From assembly GCA_046330415.1 (NCBI GenBank), contig JAXLSW010000012.1, positions 115,963 to 179,962 on the forward strand: a stretch of 64,000 bases of DNA, in the 5' to 3' direction. Within the stretch, counting starts at the first letter, position 1. Each line of letters begins with the position of its first letter. A program made the translations under genes and the position numbers. Below are positions 1 to 9,439 of the stretch, in pieces. The notes under the pieces are model-generated. The model searched no databases. It worked only from the letters and a program-made list of their open reading frames with translations, and was not told the origin of the DNA. The stretch is from RHKX01 sp046330415. Its GTDB lineage: Bacteria > Actinomycetota > Thermoleophilia > Solirubrobacterales > 70-9.

Positions 1-32
1 TTGCCGCAGTTGGGGCAGATGAAGAAGGGCAC
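1..32 (-). CDS. Partial zinc-ribbon-like protein (N-terminus only)
   Basis: A GTG on the minus strand at 32 opens a frame reading M-P-F-F-I-C-P-N-C-G before the window ends. A Cys-x2-Cys pair right after a short hydrophobic start is typical of small zinc-ribbon proteins. Only ten codons are visible and there is no clear ribosome binding site, so the start and the product are both tentative. Confidence 0.3.
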   Translation of the reverse strand, partial: MPFFICPNCG

Positions 33-83
33 GTGGCGGAAGGCTAGTGAATCGGCCCTTCCCACCCTTCCGGTGCCCGAGGC

Positions 84-740
84 TCAGGTGTCGCGCCGCC
101 GCAGGACGGTGAGCGCCACTAGCCGCGAGACCACCATCGCGACGAACGCCAGCCCGACCATCTGCTCGATCATCACCACGCTGCGGCCGAAGGCCTGGAC
201 GGGGACGACGTCGCTCAGACCGGTGCTCGAGAGGGTCGTGAAGCTGAGGAAGAGGAGCTCCATCCAGCTTCGCTGCGAGTCGGGGTCGACGGCGGCCGTG
301 AAGGTCCCGGGCTCGAGGGCCTGCACGACCACGAAGAGGTAGGCGAAAGCCCAGGCGACGAGCGTGAACGTGGCGCCGACCGCCCAGAGCTCGTCCCTCG
401 TCACGTCGTGGTCCTCGAGCATGTATGCGATCAGCGCGCCGGCCGCGTAGAAGTAGAGGACGCATTCGAAGGCCGAGGAGTAGGGCTGCAGGGCGTCGCT
501 GCCCGAGACCGCCTGGATCAGCAGCAGGATGGAGGCGGGGACGCCGAGCAGGATCGCCACCGGGGTCAGCCCCGGGGTGCTGCTGACCGCGAGGACCACG
601 AGCCCGAGGATCGCGATCCCGAAGATGCTGAAGAGGGCTTGACCGACGCCGTCTTCCTCCATCAGCGGGTAGAGGAGGATGCCCAGGACCTGCCCGGCGA
701 AGAGCAGCGCCGAGGGTTCCCTCTTGGCGAGCGCGACCAT
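84..740 (-). CDS. Potassium-channel-like membrane protein (Ion_trans_2 pore)
   Basis: 218 residues, almost entirely hydrophobic, with about four to five membrane helices followed by a pore-helix/filter region near the C-terminus (SFTTLSSTGLSDVVP) and a last helix (VGLAFVAMVVSRLVAL). The arrangement pore helix, filter, inner helix is that of two-TM potassium channel modules. The filter reads S-T-G-L-S-D instead of the canonical T-V-G-Y-G-D, so potassium selectivity is doubtful. An ATG at 740 is used here; a TTG three codons upstream (749) is also possible. No cytoplasmic RCK or cyclic-nucleotide domain is visible. It reads away from ruvB on the same strand but is separated by about 55 bases. 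Confidence 0.75.
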   Translation of the reverse strand: MVALAKREPSALLFAGQVLGILLYPLMEEDGVGQALFSIFGIAILGLVVLAVSSTPGLTPVAILLGVPASILLLIQAVSGSDALQPYSSAFECVLYFYAAGALIAYMLEDHDVTRDELWAVGATFTLVAWAFAYLFVVVQALEPGTFTAAVDPDSQRSWMELLFLSFTTLSSTGLSDVVPVQAFGRSVVMIEQMVGLAFVAMVVSRLVALTVLRRRDT

Positions 741-794
741 GGCTCGCAACTTAGGCGGTGACCCGGACCGGATCCCGGCGGCGGGCGGGACCGC

Positions 795-1868
795 TCAGAA
801 CAGGCTGCTGTGACCGCTGGGGGCCGGCAGGCCCATGTGCGCGAAGCCGCGCTCGGTCACGACCCGCCCCCGCGGCGTCCGCTTGATGAAGCCCTGTTGG
901 AGCAGGAAGGGCTCGTAGACGTCCTCGATCGTGTCGGGCTCCTCGTCAACCGCGGCGGCCAGCGTCGAGAGACCGACCGGCCCGCCGGAGAACTTGACCG
1001 CGATCGCGTCGAGGATGGCGCGGTCGTGGCGGTCGAGGCCGCCCTCGTCGACCTCGAGCATCCGCAGTGCCGCGGTCGCGACCTCGTCGGTGATGACGCC
1101 GGCGTGCCTCACCTCGGCGAAGTCGCGAACCCGCTTCAGGAGACGGTTTGCGACGCGCGGGGTCCCACGTGAGCGGGAGGCGATCGCGTGCGTCCCGGAC
1201 GGCTCGACCTCGACCCCGAGGATGCGAGCGGAGCGCTCGACGATCTCGCTCAGGTCGGTCGCGTCGTAGTGCTCGAGGCGATGGCTGACGCCGAAACGAT
1301 CGCGCAGCGGGGTCGAGAGGAGCCCGGCCCTGGTCGTGGCACCGACGAGTGTGAAGGCGGGGAGCTCGAGCTCGACGGTGCGGGCGCCCGCTCCCTGGCC
1401 CAGCACGACGGGGAGCCTGCGGTCCTCCATAGCCGGGTAGAGCGTCTCCTCGATCGCCCTGTTGAGGCGGTGGATCTCGTCGACGAAGAAGACGCTGCCG
1501 GGCTCCAGCGTGGTCAGGAAGCTCGCGATGTCGCCCTTGCGCTCGAGCGCCGGCCCCGCCGTCTGCACCAGGGGCACTCCGAGCTCGGAGGCGATGATTG
1601 TGGCCAGCGAGGTCTTGCCCAACCCCGGAGGCCCCGCGAGGAGCACGTGGTCGAGCGGCTCCCCGCGACGGCGGGCGGCCTCGATGAAGACCTCGAGCTG
1701 CTCGGTGACCTGCCGCTGGTTGACGAACTCGGAGAGCTTGGTCGGGCGCAGGCTGCGGTCGAGCTCCTCCTCCCCGCGCTCGATCCGGGCGTCGGCGATG
1801 CGCGGCTCACCCTCGGCCTCGAGGTCGTTCCTGGCCGCCTCGTTGAGGGGGATCCGCTCGATCGACAT
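795..1868 (-). CDS. ruvB: Holliday junction branch migration DNA helicase RuvB
   Basis: 357 residues, the usual RuvB length. AAA+ ATPase that drives RuvA-bound Holliday junction branch migration during recombinational repair. Visible: Walker A GPPGLGKT (about 79-86), Walker B with DEIH (130-133), sensor GATTR (about 176-180), the arginine region LRDRFG, and a C-terminal winged helix (TPRGRVVTERG). It lies 18 bases downstream of ruvA on the same strand, so ruvC-ruvA-ruvB form one operon. Residues up to about 35 are acidic and poorly conserved, as in other actinobacterial RuvB proteins. Confidence 0.97.
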   Translation of the reverse strand: MSIERIPLNEAARNDLEAEGEPRIADARIERGEEELDRSLRPTKLSEFVNQRQVTEQLEVFIEAARRRGEPLDHVLLAGPPGLGKTSLATIIASELGVPLVQTAGPALERKGDIASFLTTLEPGSVFFVDEIHRLNRAIEETLYPAMEDRRLPVVLGQGAGARTVELELPAFTLVGATTRAGLLSTPLRDRFGVSHRLEHYDATDLSEIVERSARILGVEVEPSGTHAIASRSRGTPRVANRLLKRVRDFAEVRHAGVITDEVATAALRMLEVDEGGLDRHDRAILDAIAVKFSGGPVGLSTLAAAVDEEPDTIEDVYEPFLLQQGFIKRTPRGRVVTERGFAHMGLPAPSGHSSLF

Positions 1869-1886
1869 GACGTTCAGTGTTCCCGA

Positions 1887-2474
1887 CTAAGCGGCGGCGC
1901 GACCGCCGCGCAGAGCGGAGGCGACCAGCTCCTCGGCGCTCTCTCCGCTCGCCGCGTCCAGCAGGCGCTCGGCCTCCTGCGGGGTGTAGCCGAGCCCGAT
2001 CAGGCCCTCGCGCGCCTCCCCGCGCGGGCCCGCGGCCGCGGTGGCGCTCTCGACGGCCTCGATCTCCAGCGCCTCCGCCACCCGCTCGCGAAGCTCGACG
2101 ATGATCCTCTCGGCGGTTCGCTTGCCGATCCCGGGGACGGCCTGAAAGCGCTTGGCGTCGCCGGTGGCGATCGCTCGCAGCAGCTCGGAGACCGTGCCGC
2201 CCGAGAGCGCCGCCAGACCGACCTTGGGGCCGACGCCCGAGACCGAGATCAGCGACAGGAAGAGGTCGCGCTCCTCCTCGGTCGCGAATCCGTAGAGGGC
2301 GAGCGAGTCGTCGCGGGCGATCAGGTGCGCGTGCAGGGACACCCGCTTGCCGACCGCCGGGACCGACCGCAACGTCTCGGTCGAGACGGCGAGCCGGTAG
2401 CCGACGCCGCCGGCATCGACGACGACGTGGTCGGGCCGCCGGGAGATCACCTCTCCGCTGACGGCGGCGATCAC
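1887..2474 (-). CDS. ruvA: Holliday junction branch migration complex subunit RuvA
   Basis: 195 residues. RuvA forms the tetramer that holds the four-way junction flat and recruits RuvB. Visible: N-terminal OB fold (MIAAVSGEVISRR), two helix-hairpin-helix motifs (GVGPKV near 80 and VPGIGKRTAERI near 113-124), an Ala/Glu-rich linker, and the small C-terminal domain III that contacts RuvB (EGLIGLGYTPQEAERLL). Its ATG overlaps the ruvC stop codon by four bases (2471-2474), indicating translational coupling. Confidence 0.96.
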   Translation of the reverse strand: MIAAVSGEVISRRPDHVVVDAGGVGYRLAVSTETLRSVPAVGKRVSLHAHLIARDDSLALYGFATEEERDLFLSLISVSGVGPKVGLAALSGGTVSELLRAIATGDAKRFQAVPGIGKRTAERIIVELRERVAEALEIEAVESATAAAGPRGEAREGLIGLGYTPQEAERLLDAASGESAEELVASALRGGRAAA

Positions 2475-3022
2475 TGCAGCGCGACCTCGGGCGCCCCGGC
2501 CCTCGCGGCCGGCTGCACCGGGTTGAGCGCGCTCGCTCCCTGCAGGTGGGCGGCGTGGCAGACGGCGACGGCCAGCGCATCGGCCGCGTGGTCCGACGGC
2601 GGCTCACACGGCAGTCCGAGCAGGACGCCGACCATGTGCTTGACCTGGTCCTTGCCCGCGGCGCCGTTGCCGCAGACGGCCAGCTTCACGGCCTGCGGGG
2701 TGTAGTCGAAGCAGCCGAGGTCACGTTCGGCGGCGGCGAGCATGATCACGCCACGGGCCTGTCCGACGCCGAGCGCGGAGCGGACGTTCTTGCCGAAGTA
2801 GAGGCTCTCGAGCGCCACCGACTCGGGCTCGTGCCACTGGATGAGCTCGGCGAGCGACTCGTGGATCGTGCGCAGGCGCCGCTCCGGCGGCGCGCCGGGT
2901 GGGACCTCGATCGTGCCGCCGTCGACCGCGGTCATCCGCGATCCGGCCACGCGAACGACACCGAATCCGGTGTTCGCAAGTCCCGGATCGATGCCCATCA
3001 CGATCCTCATACGGGAAGACAT
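2471..3022 (-). CDS. ruvC: Crossover junction endodeoxyribonuclease RuvC
   Basis: 183 residues. Resolves Holliday junctions by paired nicks. The RNase H-like fold is recognisable from GIDPGLANTG (catalytic Asp), VALESLYFG (catalytic Glu) and DHAADALAVA (C-terminal acidic pair). First gene of the ruvC-ruvA-ruvB operon, 45 bases after yebC on the same strand. The start at 3022 gives a short MSSRMRI extension; an internal ATG a few codons later is also possible. Confidence 0.95.
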   Translation of the reverse strand: MSSRMRIVMGIDPGLANTGFGVVRVAGSRMTAVDGGTIEVPPGAPPERRLRTIHESLAELIQWHEPESVALESLYFGKNVRSALGVGQARGVIMLAAAERDLGCFDYTPQAVKLAVCGNGAAGKDQVKHMVGVLLGLPCEPPSDHAADALAVAVCHAAHLQGASALNPVQPAARAGAPEVALQ

Positions 3023-3067
3023 TCTCTCCCGAGGGTCGGATGCCTTCCCGACGAGCCTGCCGGCCCG

Positions 3068-3817
3068 TCATGCCAGTGCTCGCTCCATGACCTCTTCGCT
3101 GATGTCGAAGTTCGCGTGAACGGCCTCGACGTCGTCGTGGTCCTCGAGAGCGTCCATCAGCTTCAGCAGCGTCTTCGCGTCACCCTCGTCCACCTCGACG
3201 GTCGTCTTCGGGTCCATGACCACGTCGGCGGACTCGATCTCCATGCCCTCCCCCTCGAGAGCGGCGCGGACGGCCGCCATGTCGGCTGGAGCGGTCAGCA
3301 CCCGGACCATGTCGCCGTCGGTGTCGACGTCCTCGGCGCCGGCGTCGATCGCGACGATCAGGTCGTCCTCGTCGTAGCGCTCGCCGTCGAGCAGGATCAC
3401 GCCGCGCTTCTCGAACTGCCAGGAGACCGAGTTGGGCTCGCCGAGGCTGCCGCCGTGGCGGTCGAAGGCGTGGCGGATCTCCGACCCCGTGCGGTTGCGG
3501 TTGTCGCTGAGCGCATCGACCATCAGCGCGGTGCCCCCGGGGCCGTAGCCCTCGTAGACGATGCGCTCGATGACCGTGCCGTCGGAGCCCTCGCCGGTGC
3601 CGCGGTCGATCGCCCGCTGGATGTTGTCCTTGGGCATCGAGTTGTCGCGGGCCTTCTGGATGGCCGTCGCGAGCGTCGCGTTGCCCTCCGGATCCCCGCC
3701 GCCATCACGCGCGGCGACGGTGATCGCCCGCGCGAGCTTGGTGAAGAGCTTGCCGCGCTTGGCGTCGGCGGCGCCCTTCTTGTGTTTGATCGACGACCAC
3801 TTGGAATGACCTGACAT
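3068..3817 (-). CDS. YebC/PmpR-family regulatory protein
   Basis: 249 residues, full length for the family. The N-terminus MSGHSKWSSIKHKKGAADAK is the family hallmark, followed by FTKLARAITVAAR and PKDNIQRAID. YebC-family proteins have been described both as transcription factors and as translation factors that help ribosomes through difficult stretches; the sequence cannot tell which. Its position directly upstream of ruvC, same strand, is the common bacterial arrangement. Confidence 0.95.
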   Translation of the reverse strand: MSGHSKWSSIKHKKGAADAKRGKLFTKLARAITVAARDGGGDPEGNATLATAIQKARDNSMPKDNIQRAIDRGTGEGSDGTVIERIVYEGYGPGGTALMVDALSDNRNRTGSEIRHAFDRHGGSLGEPNSVSWQFEKRGVILLDGERYDEDDLIVAIDAGAEDVDTDGDMVRVLTAPADMAAVRAALEGEGMEIESADVVMDPKTTVEVDEGDAKTLLKLMDALEDHDDVEAVHANFDISEEVMERALA

Positions 3818-3892
3818 GGCCGCCGATTCTAGGGAGCGCTACCGCTTCGGCCGCCTTGGTCGTGTTCGCGCCTGCGGGGGCGGAAGGCTCCC

Positions 3893-5836
3893 CTACTTCC
3901 CTCCGCCCTTCACGAGCAGCTTGACCTTGGCGGTCTCGATGTCCTCGTTGCCGGCGGCGTCGCGGAACGTGACGGTGACGCTCGCCTTCGCCTTCTTCCC
4001 CTTCTTCAGGGCCTTGAGGATCTTCTTGGTCGCCTTCTTCGAAGCCGGCTTCAGCTTCAGGGTGGCGCGCTCGCCGGCGCCGACCGCCGCACTCGTCCCA
4101 GCGAGTCCAAGCTTCTTCTTGCCGAGTTTGACCGTGCCGGCCGCGGTCGCGGTGGCCGCTTCTCCGGCCCCGGCCTTGACGGCGATCACCACCTTGCGCC
4201 CCTTCACCTTCTGCTTCTTCTTCGCCTGCAGTTGCGCGCCGTCGAGCGAGGAGTCCTGAAGCTCGACCGCGCCGATGTCGGTGCCATCGGAGCCCGGCGC
4301 GTCTGCGGCGGGCTGCTGCACCGAGCGCGCGAGCCCGCGCTGGTCGGTGACGGAGCCGTACGCCTTCCCCGCATCGACGACGGCGCTGTCTGCCGCCGGC
4401 AGGATCGTCATGGTCGGTCCGCCGTTGTCCGCGAGCGGCGGCAGCGGGATCGGCCCGGTGCCGATCTTGTTGCTTCCCGGCGTCGTCTCGTGCACCGGCA
4501 CCCCTCCCGTAGCCCCGATCAGGCTGAAGTCCGCCTCGAACGGGGAGACCGCTGACGGCCCCTGGCCCAGATCGGCCCCCCCGGTGTTGTCAGCGACGAT
4601 GGTGCTGCGGAGCGAGACCTGGTCAGGCCCCTCGTATCCGGGGGGCGTCCCGTCGTAGCCGAACTGGAAGATCCCGGAGCCCGCCCCCGTCGCGGCGTTG
4701 TTCGCGATCGTCGTCGCGGTGAAGGTGACCTCCTTGTCGTAGTAGCCGAACGAGTAGACCCCGCCGCCTTTGCCGGCAGCCGTGTTGCCGGCGATCGTCG
4801 TGTTCGTCACCGTGAACGGGCCACTCGGCGCGTAGACGTACAGCCCGCCGCCGTCGACGCCGCTGCTGTTCCCGCTGAAGGTCGCCCCCTCGATCTGAAG
4901 GCCGCCCCCGTATCCGAAGTACAGCCCGCCGCCAAGCCCCATCGTCGTGTTGCCGGACACGGTCGTGTTACGGATGACGGTGTCGCCCGCGGTACCGCTC
5001 GAGCTGATTCCTCCGCCTTCGCCCCCGTTCGCCGTGCTGCCGGTGATCTTGGAGTTGACGATGGTCAGCGGCCCGGAGCTGCGGATGGCGCCACCGTCTC
5101 CCGCCAGCGCCTTGTTGGCGGTGAAGGTGGAGTCGCTGATCACCGCGGAGCCCGAGGAGGAGATCGCGCCACCGCTCTGCGTGGCTTGGTTGTCGATGAA
5201 GGTCGAGCCGCTCACGACGAGCGCGCCCCCTGCGAGGATCGCGCCGCCGTCGAAGCCGACGTAGCCCTCCGTGAACGTCGAGTCGCGGACGGTGACGGTG
5301 GAGGCGCTTGCGGACGCGCTGATCGAGCCGCCGCCACCGGACGTCCCGTTTTCGGTGAACGTGCAGTTACGGACGGTGAGATCGACGGCGGCGGCGCCGC
5401 TGTAGATGGCCGAGGGGGCGTCGGCGTTGATGAGCGACAGGTTCGCGAGCTCGATATCGGCTCCGGCGGGTGCCGTAGTGAGGTTGAAGATCCCGTTGAA
5501 GTTGCCATCCACCTTGACCTGGCCGGTCGAGGGCCCGTTCACGGCCAGTGGCGCCGTGATCGAGATCGGCGAAGCGAGCTCGATCTGCCCGACCGCGCCC
5601 GTGAAGGAGATCGTGTCCGGCCCAGCGTTGCCGTTCGCGGCGATCACCGCGGCGCGGAGGCTGCCGGCACCCGAATCGAGGTTTGTGGAGACCGGGAAAT
5701 CTGCAGCCGATGCGGAGCCGGCGAACCCGAGGCCCATCACGCCCGCCGCGGCCCCCGCCGCCGCAAGCCGCGAGCGCCGGCGCGAGCGGCGGGTCTCGGC
5801 CCGCCGGTGGGCTCTGATCAGCGCGCGCGGTGACAT
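3893..5836 (-). CDS. Secreted right-handed beta-helix protein (choice-of-anchor Q type)
   Basis: 647 residues. An Arg-rich N-terminus (RRSRRRSRLAAAG) precedes a hydrophobic stretch and an AxA-type cleavage site (GSASAAD) near residue 45, so it is exported. The mature protein begins with the pattern seen in beta-helix surface proteins (DSGAGSLRAAVIAANGNAGPDTISF) and then carries many short turns rich in Gly, Ser, Thr and Asn (GGGISSSG, GGGLYFGYGGG, NTTIAGNTAAGKGGG), typical of a parallel beta-helix. The last 110 residues are very Lys-rich (KKKQKVKG, KKATKKILKALKKGKK), which could anchor the protein to anionic wall polymers. No LPXTG motif is visible. Function unknown; adhesion or glycan binding is a guess. 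Confidence 0.8.
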   Translation of the reverse strand: MSPRALIRAHRRAETRRSRRRSRLAAAGAAAGVMGLGFAGSASAADFPVSTNLDSGAGSLRAAVIAANGNAGPDTISFTGAVGQIELASPISITAPLAVNGPSTGQVKVDGNFNGIFNLTTAPAGADIELANLSLINADAPSAIYSGAAAVDLTVRNCTFTENGTSGGGGSISASASASTVTVRDSTFTEGYVGFDGGAILAGGALVVSGSTFIDNQATQSGGAISSSGSAVISDSTFTANKALAGDGGAIRSSGPLTIVNSKITGSTANGGEGGGISSSGTAGDTVIRNTTVSGNTTMGLGGGLYFGYGGGLQIEGATFSGNSSGVDGGGLYVYAPSGPFTVTNTTIAGNTAAGKGGGVYSFGYYDKEVTFTATTIANNAATGAGSGIFQFGYDGTPPGYEGPDQVSLRSTIVADNTGGADLGQGPSAVSPFEADFSLIGATGGVPVHETTPGSNKIGTGPIPLPPLADNGGPTMTILPAADSAVVDAGKAYGSVTDQRGLARSVQQPAADAPGSDGTDIGAVELQDSSLDGAQLQAKKKQKVKGRKVVIAVKAGAGEAATATAAGTVKLGKKKLGLAGTSAAVGAGERATLKLKPASKKATKKILKALKKGKKAKASVTVTFRDAAGNEDIETAKVKLLVKGGGK

Positions 5837-6125
5837 CCGCGCGCCAGCATCGTCGAAGGGGATCTGATGCGCAACCCCTCTCCATCAACGAGGTCCGGCC
5901 TCGCGCGGGAAAAAGACGAGGACCGGGCCTGCGGGGGGATCGAGACCCGGTCCTCATCATCGGTCCGTCGGCTCCGCGGAATCCTCCAGGCGCGCTCCCG
6001 CAAGCGACCAGGTGGTGCGGATCAGGACTCTGATGACGCAAACAGGGACCCCCGGGGAAAGTTGCGCACCGGGAGTCGGCCGAACCTAAGAACTTCCTCA
6101 TTTCTTGCGCCCACCGGCGCTCGGC
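5837..6125. other. Intergenic region between the beta-helix gene and the M29 peptidase gene
   Basis: 289 bases with no credible gene. It holds the upstream region of the beta-helix gene and a clear minus-strand terminator (5909-5956) ending the pdxS-pdxT-peptidase transcript. Nothing else with support was seen. Confidence 0.7.
5909..5956 (-). terminator. Rho-independent terminator of the pdxST-peptidase operon
   Basis: Inverted repeat GAGGACCGGG (5918-5927) and CCCGGTCCTC (5946-5955) with an 18-nt loop. Read on the minus strand, the hairpin is followed by G-T-C-T-T-T-T-T, a U-tract. It lies about 170 bases past the stop codon of the M29 peptidase gene, the last gene of that operon. Confidence 0.75.
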
Positions 6126-7229
6126 TCAGACCACGAACTTGCCGTCGCGCTGCAGCACCTCGCCGTCGACGGTGATCGAGCCCCCACGGCGCAGGTCGCA
6201 GATCATGTCCCAGTGGACCGCGGACTCGTTGACGCCGCCGGTCTCGGGGTAGCTGGCGCCGACCGCGAGGTGGACGGTGCCTCCGATCTTCTCGTCCAGC
6301 AGGATCTCGCCGGTCCCGTCGGAGATGCCGAAGTTGGTGCCGATGCCGAGCTCGCCGAGGAAGCGCGCTCCCTCGTCCGTATCGAGGACCGAGATCAGGA
6401 AGTCCTCGCCGCGCTCGGCGGTGGCGTCGACGACCTTGCCGTTCTCGAAGCGGAACCTGACGCCGGTGACCTCGCGACCCTGGTAGGTCGCCGGCAGGTG
6501 GAAGGTGATCTCGCCCTCCGCCGAATCCTCGACCGGCCCGGTGAAGAACTCCCCGTCGGGCATGTTGTACTTGCCGTCGGCGGGCTTGAAGAGGCGGCCG
6601 GCGACGTTCAGCTTCAGGTTCGTCCCCGGCCCCTCGATGACGACCTCCTCCTTGCCGTCCATCCAGTCGGCGAGACGGTTGGTCTCCTCGGCGGCGCGTT
6701 TCCAGGCCGCAACCGGATCCGGTTGGTCCACCAGGCAGGCCCGGTAGAGGAAGTCCTCGAACGAGGCCTGACTCATCGAGGCGCCGGACGCATACGCGTC
6801 GGTCGGGAACATCGTCACGTTCCAGCGCAGATCCCCCTCGGCGCTGCGCTCCATCATCCGCTTGATCAGATCGGCGCGGGCGCGCTGCAGGAGCTGCTGC
6901 CTCTCCGGCGCAACCCCCGAGAGCTCCTTGGTGTTGGTCTCCGAGAGGATCCGGATCCGCGCGTCCGCGTTCTCGACCACCCACTGCTCGGCGGGCGAGA
7001 GCCAGCCGATCTGATCATCGGAGGCGCGCTCGAAGAAGCTCGCCTGCTGCCCGTCGACGGCGAGGTTGACGAGCGGGTGGCCACCCGCATCCAGGACTGC
7101 CTCGTAGATGGCCTTGACGAGTGGCTCGGCGGCGGTCGTCGCGGCGATCTCGCACACCTGGCCGGGTTGCAGCTCGACCGAGTACTCGATCAGCACCTTC
7201 GCCAGCCCGTCGATCCTCGGATCCCTCAT
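6126..7229 (-). CDS. Aminopeptidase, M29 family
   Basis: 367 residues. M29 enzymes (aminopeptidase T/PepS) are two-metal exopeptidases that remove N-terminal residues from peptides in the cytoplasm. Visible family features are GPGTNLKL, the metal-site segments PDGEFFTGPVE, GIGTNFGI and the C-terminal HWDMICDLR. The ATG at 7229 (MRDPRIDGLAKVLIEYS) is chosen because the frame upstream belongs to pdxT in another reading frame and the ATG overlaps the pdxT stop by four bases. This coupling to vitamin B6 synthesis genes is conserved in gene order only by observation here; I know of no functional link. Confidence 0.9.
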   Translation of the reverse strand: MRDPRIDGLAKVLIEYSVELQPGQVCEIAATTAAEPLVKAIYEAVLDAGGHPLVNLAVDGQQASFFERASDDQIGWLSPAEQWVVENADARIRILSETNTKELSGVAPERQQLLQRARADLIKRMMERSAEGDLRWNVTMFPTDAYASGASMSQASFEDFLYRACLVDQPDPVAAWKRAAEETNRLADWMDGKEEVVIEGPGTNLKLNVAGRLFKPADGKYNMPDGEFFTGPVEDSAEGEITFHLPATYQGREVTGVRFRFENGKVVDATAERGEDFLISVLDTDEGARFLGELGIGTNFGISDGTGEILLDEKIGGTVHLAVGASYPETGGVNESAVHWDMICDLRRGGSITVDGEVLQRDGKFVV

Positions 7230-7830
7230 CTGCTCTGCTCTCCTTCCGTGGCGCCCTCGCGCGCCTTCGTCGCCATCGCCATCAGCAGCGCATGGACGCG
7301 GTGGTCGTCGGTCAGCTCCGGGTGGAACGCGCAGGCGAGGACGTTGTCGTCGCGGACGGCCACGGGGTGGCCCTCCCAGCTCGCCAGCACCTCGACGCCC
7401 GAGCCATATGACTCGATCCACGGTGCCCGGATGAACACCGCCTCGATCGGCTCGCCGCCGATCCCCTCGAAGTCGAGCGGCGCCTCGAAGCTCTGCGCCT
7501 GCCGGCCGAAGGCGTTGCGGCGGGCGACGGCGTCGATCAGGCCGAGGTGCTCGGAGTCGCAGACGATCATCCCCGCGCACGTACCCAGAACCGGCGCGCC
7601 CCTATCGGCGTGCGCCAGGATCGCCGGCCCGAGCCGGTCGCGCTCGATCGCCTTCATGATCGTCGTGCTCTCGCCGCCCGGGATGACGAGGGCGTCGAGG
7701 TCCTCGAGCTCGGATGGCGAACGGACCTCGCGCGCGTCGGCGTGCAGGCGGCGCAGCATGCGCACGTGGCGCGCGAAGCCTCCCTGGGAGGCGAGGACTC
7801 CGATCCGAAGCGGCGGGCCTTCGGCCGCCG

Positions 7831-7834
<4 letters not shown>
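7226..7834 (-). CDS. pdxT: Pyridoxal 5'-phosphate synthase glutaminase subunit PdxT
   Basis: 202 residues. Class I glutamine amidotransferase that feeds ammonia to PdxS for pyridoxal phosphate synthesis. Visible: RIGVLASQGG near the start, the PGGES oxyanion region, the nucleophile in GTCAGMI, and the His-Glu pair in FHPELTDD. It starts with GTG at 7834, overlapping the pdxS stop by four bases (GTGA), and its own stop overlaps the next gene's ATG, so the two synthase subunits are tightly coupled. Confidence 0.95.
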
Positions 7835-8718
<884 letters not shown>

Positions 8719-8842
8719 GGGCGAGCAGTTTAGAGACGCGTCCGCGCACGGGCGGTCGCAACTCGACGAGCGCCGTACGCCGCAGCGGCACACCGCACGG
8801 CGTCGCTCAAGGAAGCAGCTCGCGGAGCCGATCGGTGCGGCG

Positions 8843-9244
8843 ATGAGGCCCGCTGCCCGGATACTGGCGACGACGCTCGCGACCGCGGGCTGCCTGCTGT
8901 CGTTCGGCGCCGCGCAGACGCAGGCGAAGAGCGATGCCTCCGTGACCTGCTCGACCTGCCACTACCTGGTCGCGGTCGTCCAAGAGCACCTCGCGCATCC
9001 GCAGCACCCGAGCGAGCAGCACGTCGTCCACGTCGTCGAGCACGCGTGCGGGTGGTTTCCCGAGGGCCACAAGCGCGCCTGCCACGAGCTGCTGGAGAAC
9101 CACGGCACCGCCCTTATCGACCACATCCTCCGCGACCCGCACCCCTACCGGCACATCTGCCAGGAGGTCGGCGTGTGCGCCGGAGGCAAGAGAGCCCTCG
9201 CCGTGGGTCTGTGCGGTGGCGGTCGGCCCACCTCTCAGTCATAG
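8843..9244 (+). CDS. Secreted saposin-B-like protein, His-rich
   Basis: 133 residues. A signal peptide (MRPAARILATTLATAGCLLSFG, likely cut after residue 24-28) is followed by a domain with six cysteines at 36, 39, 69, 80, 106 and 112. The spacing C-x2-C, C-x10-C, C-x5-C is that of eukaryotic saposin-B domains, whose three disulfides pair 1-6, 2-5 and 3-4 and hold a four-helix lipid-binding fold. Thirteen histidines fall inside the 77-residue domain. Domain length and spacing fit well; the helices between are amphipathic (YLVAVVQEHL, ALIDHILRD). Saposin-like proteins bind or perturb membranes; what this one does is unknown. It is alone on its strand. The call rests on cysteine spacing and helix pattern only. 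Confidence 0.65.
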   Translation: MRPAARILATTLATAGCLLSFGAAQTQAKSDASVTCSTCHYLVAVVQEHLAHPQHPSEQHVVHVVEHACGWFPEGHKRACHELLENHGTALIDHILRDPHPYRHICQEVGVCAGGKRALAVGLCGGGRPTSQS

Positions 9245-9304
9245 CCGGACGCCCCCGACGGGCCTCAGCAAGCGGCACGGAACTCGAGTGCGAGGGCACC
9301 GAGG

Positions 9305-9439
9305 GAGCGCGAGGGACTCGCGCCCCTTCCCCACCGAACTCACCGAAGTGAGCGCGAGGGATTCGCGCCCCTTCCCCACCGAACTCACCGAAGTGAGCGC
9401 GGGGGACTCGCTCCCCTTCCCCACCGAACGTACGGAATG
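9305..9439. repeat. Three tandem 45-bp repeats in the 366-bp gap 9245-9610
   Basis: Units start at 9305, 9350 and 9395. The first two differ by a single base (gagggaCtcg versus gagggaTtcg); the third diverges in its last ten bases, where the dispersed element at 9424 begins. Units 1 and 2 contain a small hairpin CTCAC-CGAA-GTGAG. The gap lies between converging genes (saposin-like protein and RpiR regulator) and contains no other gene. Repeats are unspaced, unlike CRISPR. Confidence 0.8.

Noticed and set aside
7230..7580. N-terminal extension of the M29 peptidase
   Set aside because: The extra residues are Arg/Gly-rich and antiparallel to no family; the DNA codes for pdxT in another frame.
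9305..9439. CRISPR-like array
   Set aside because: Only three contiguous 45-bp units with no spacers and no cas genes.
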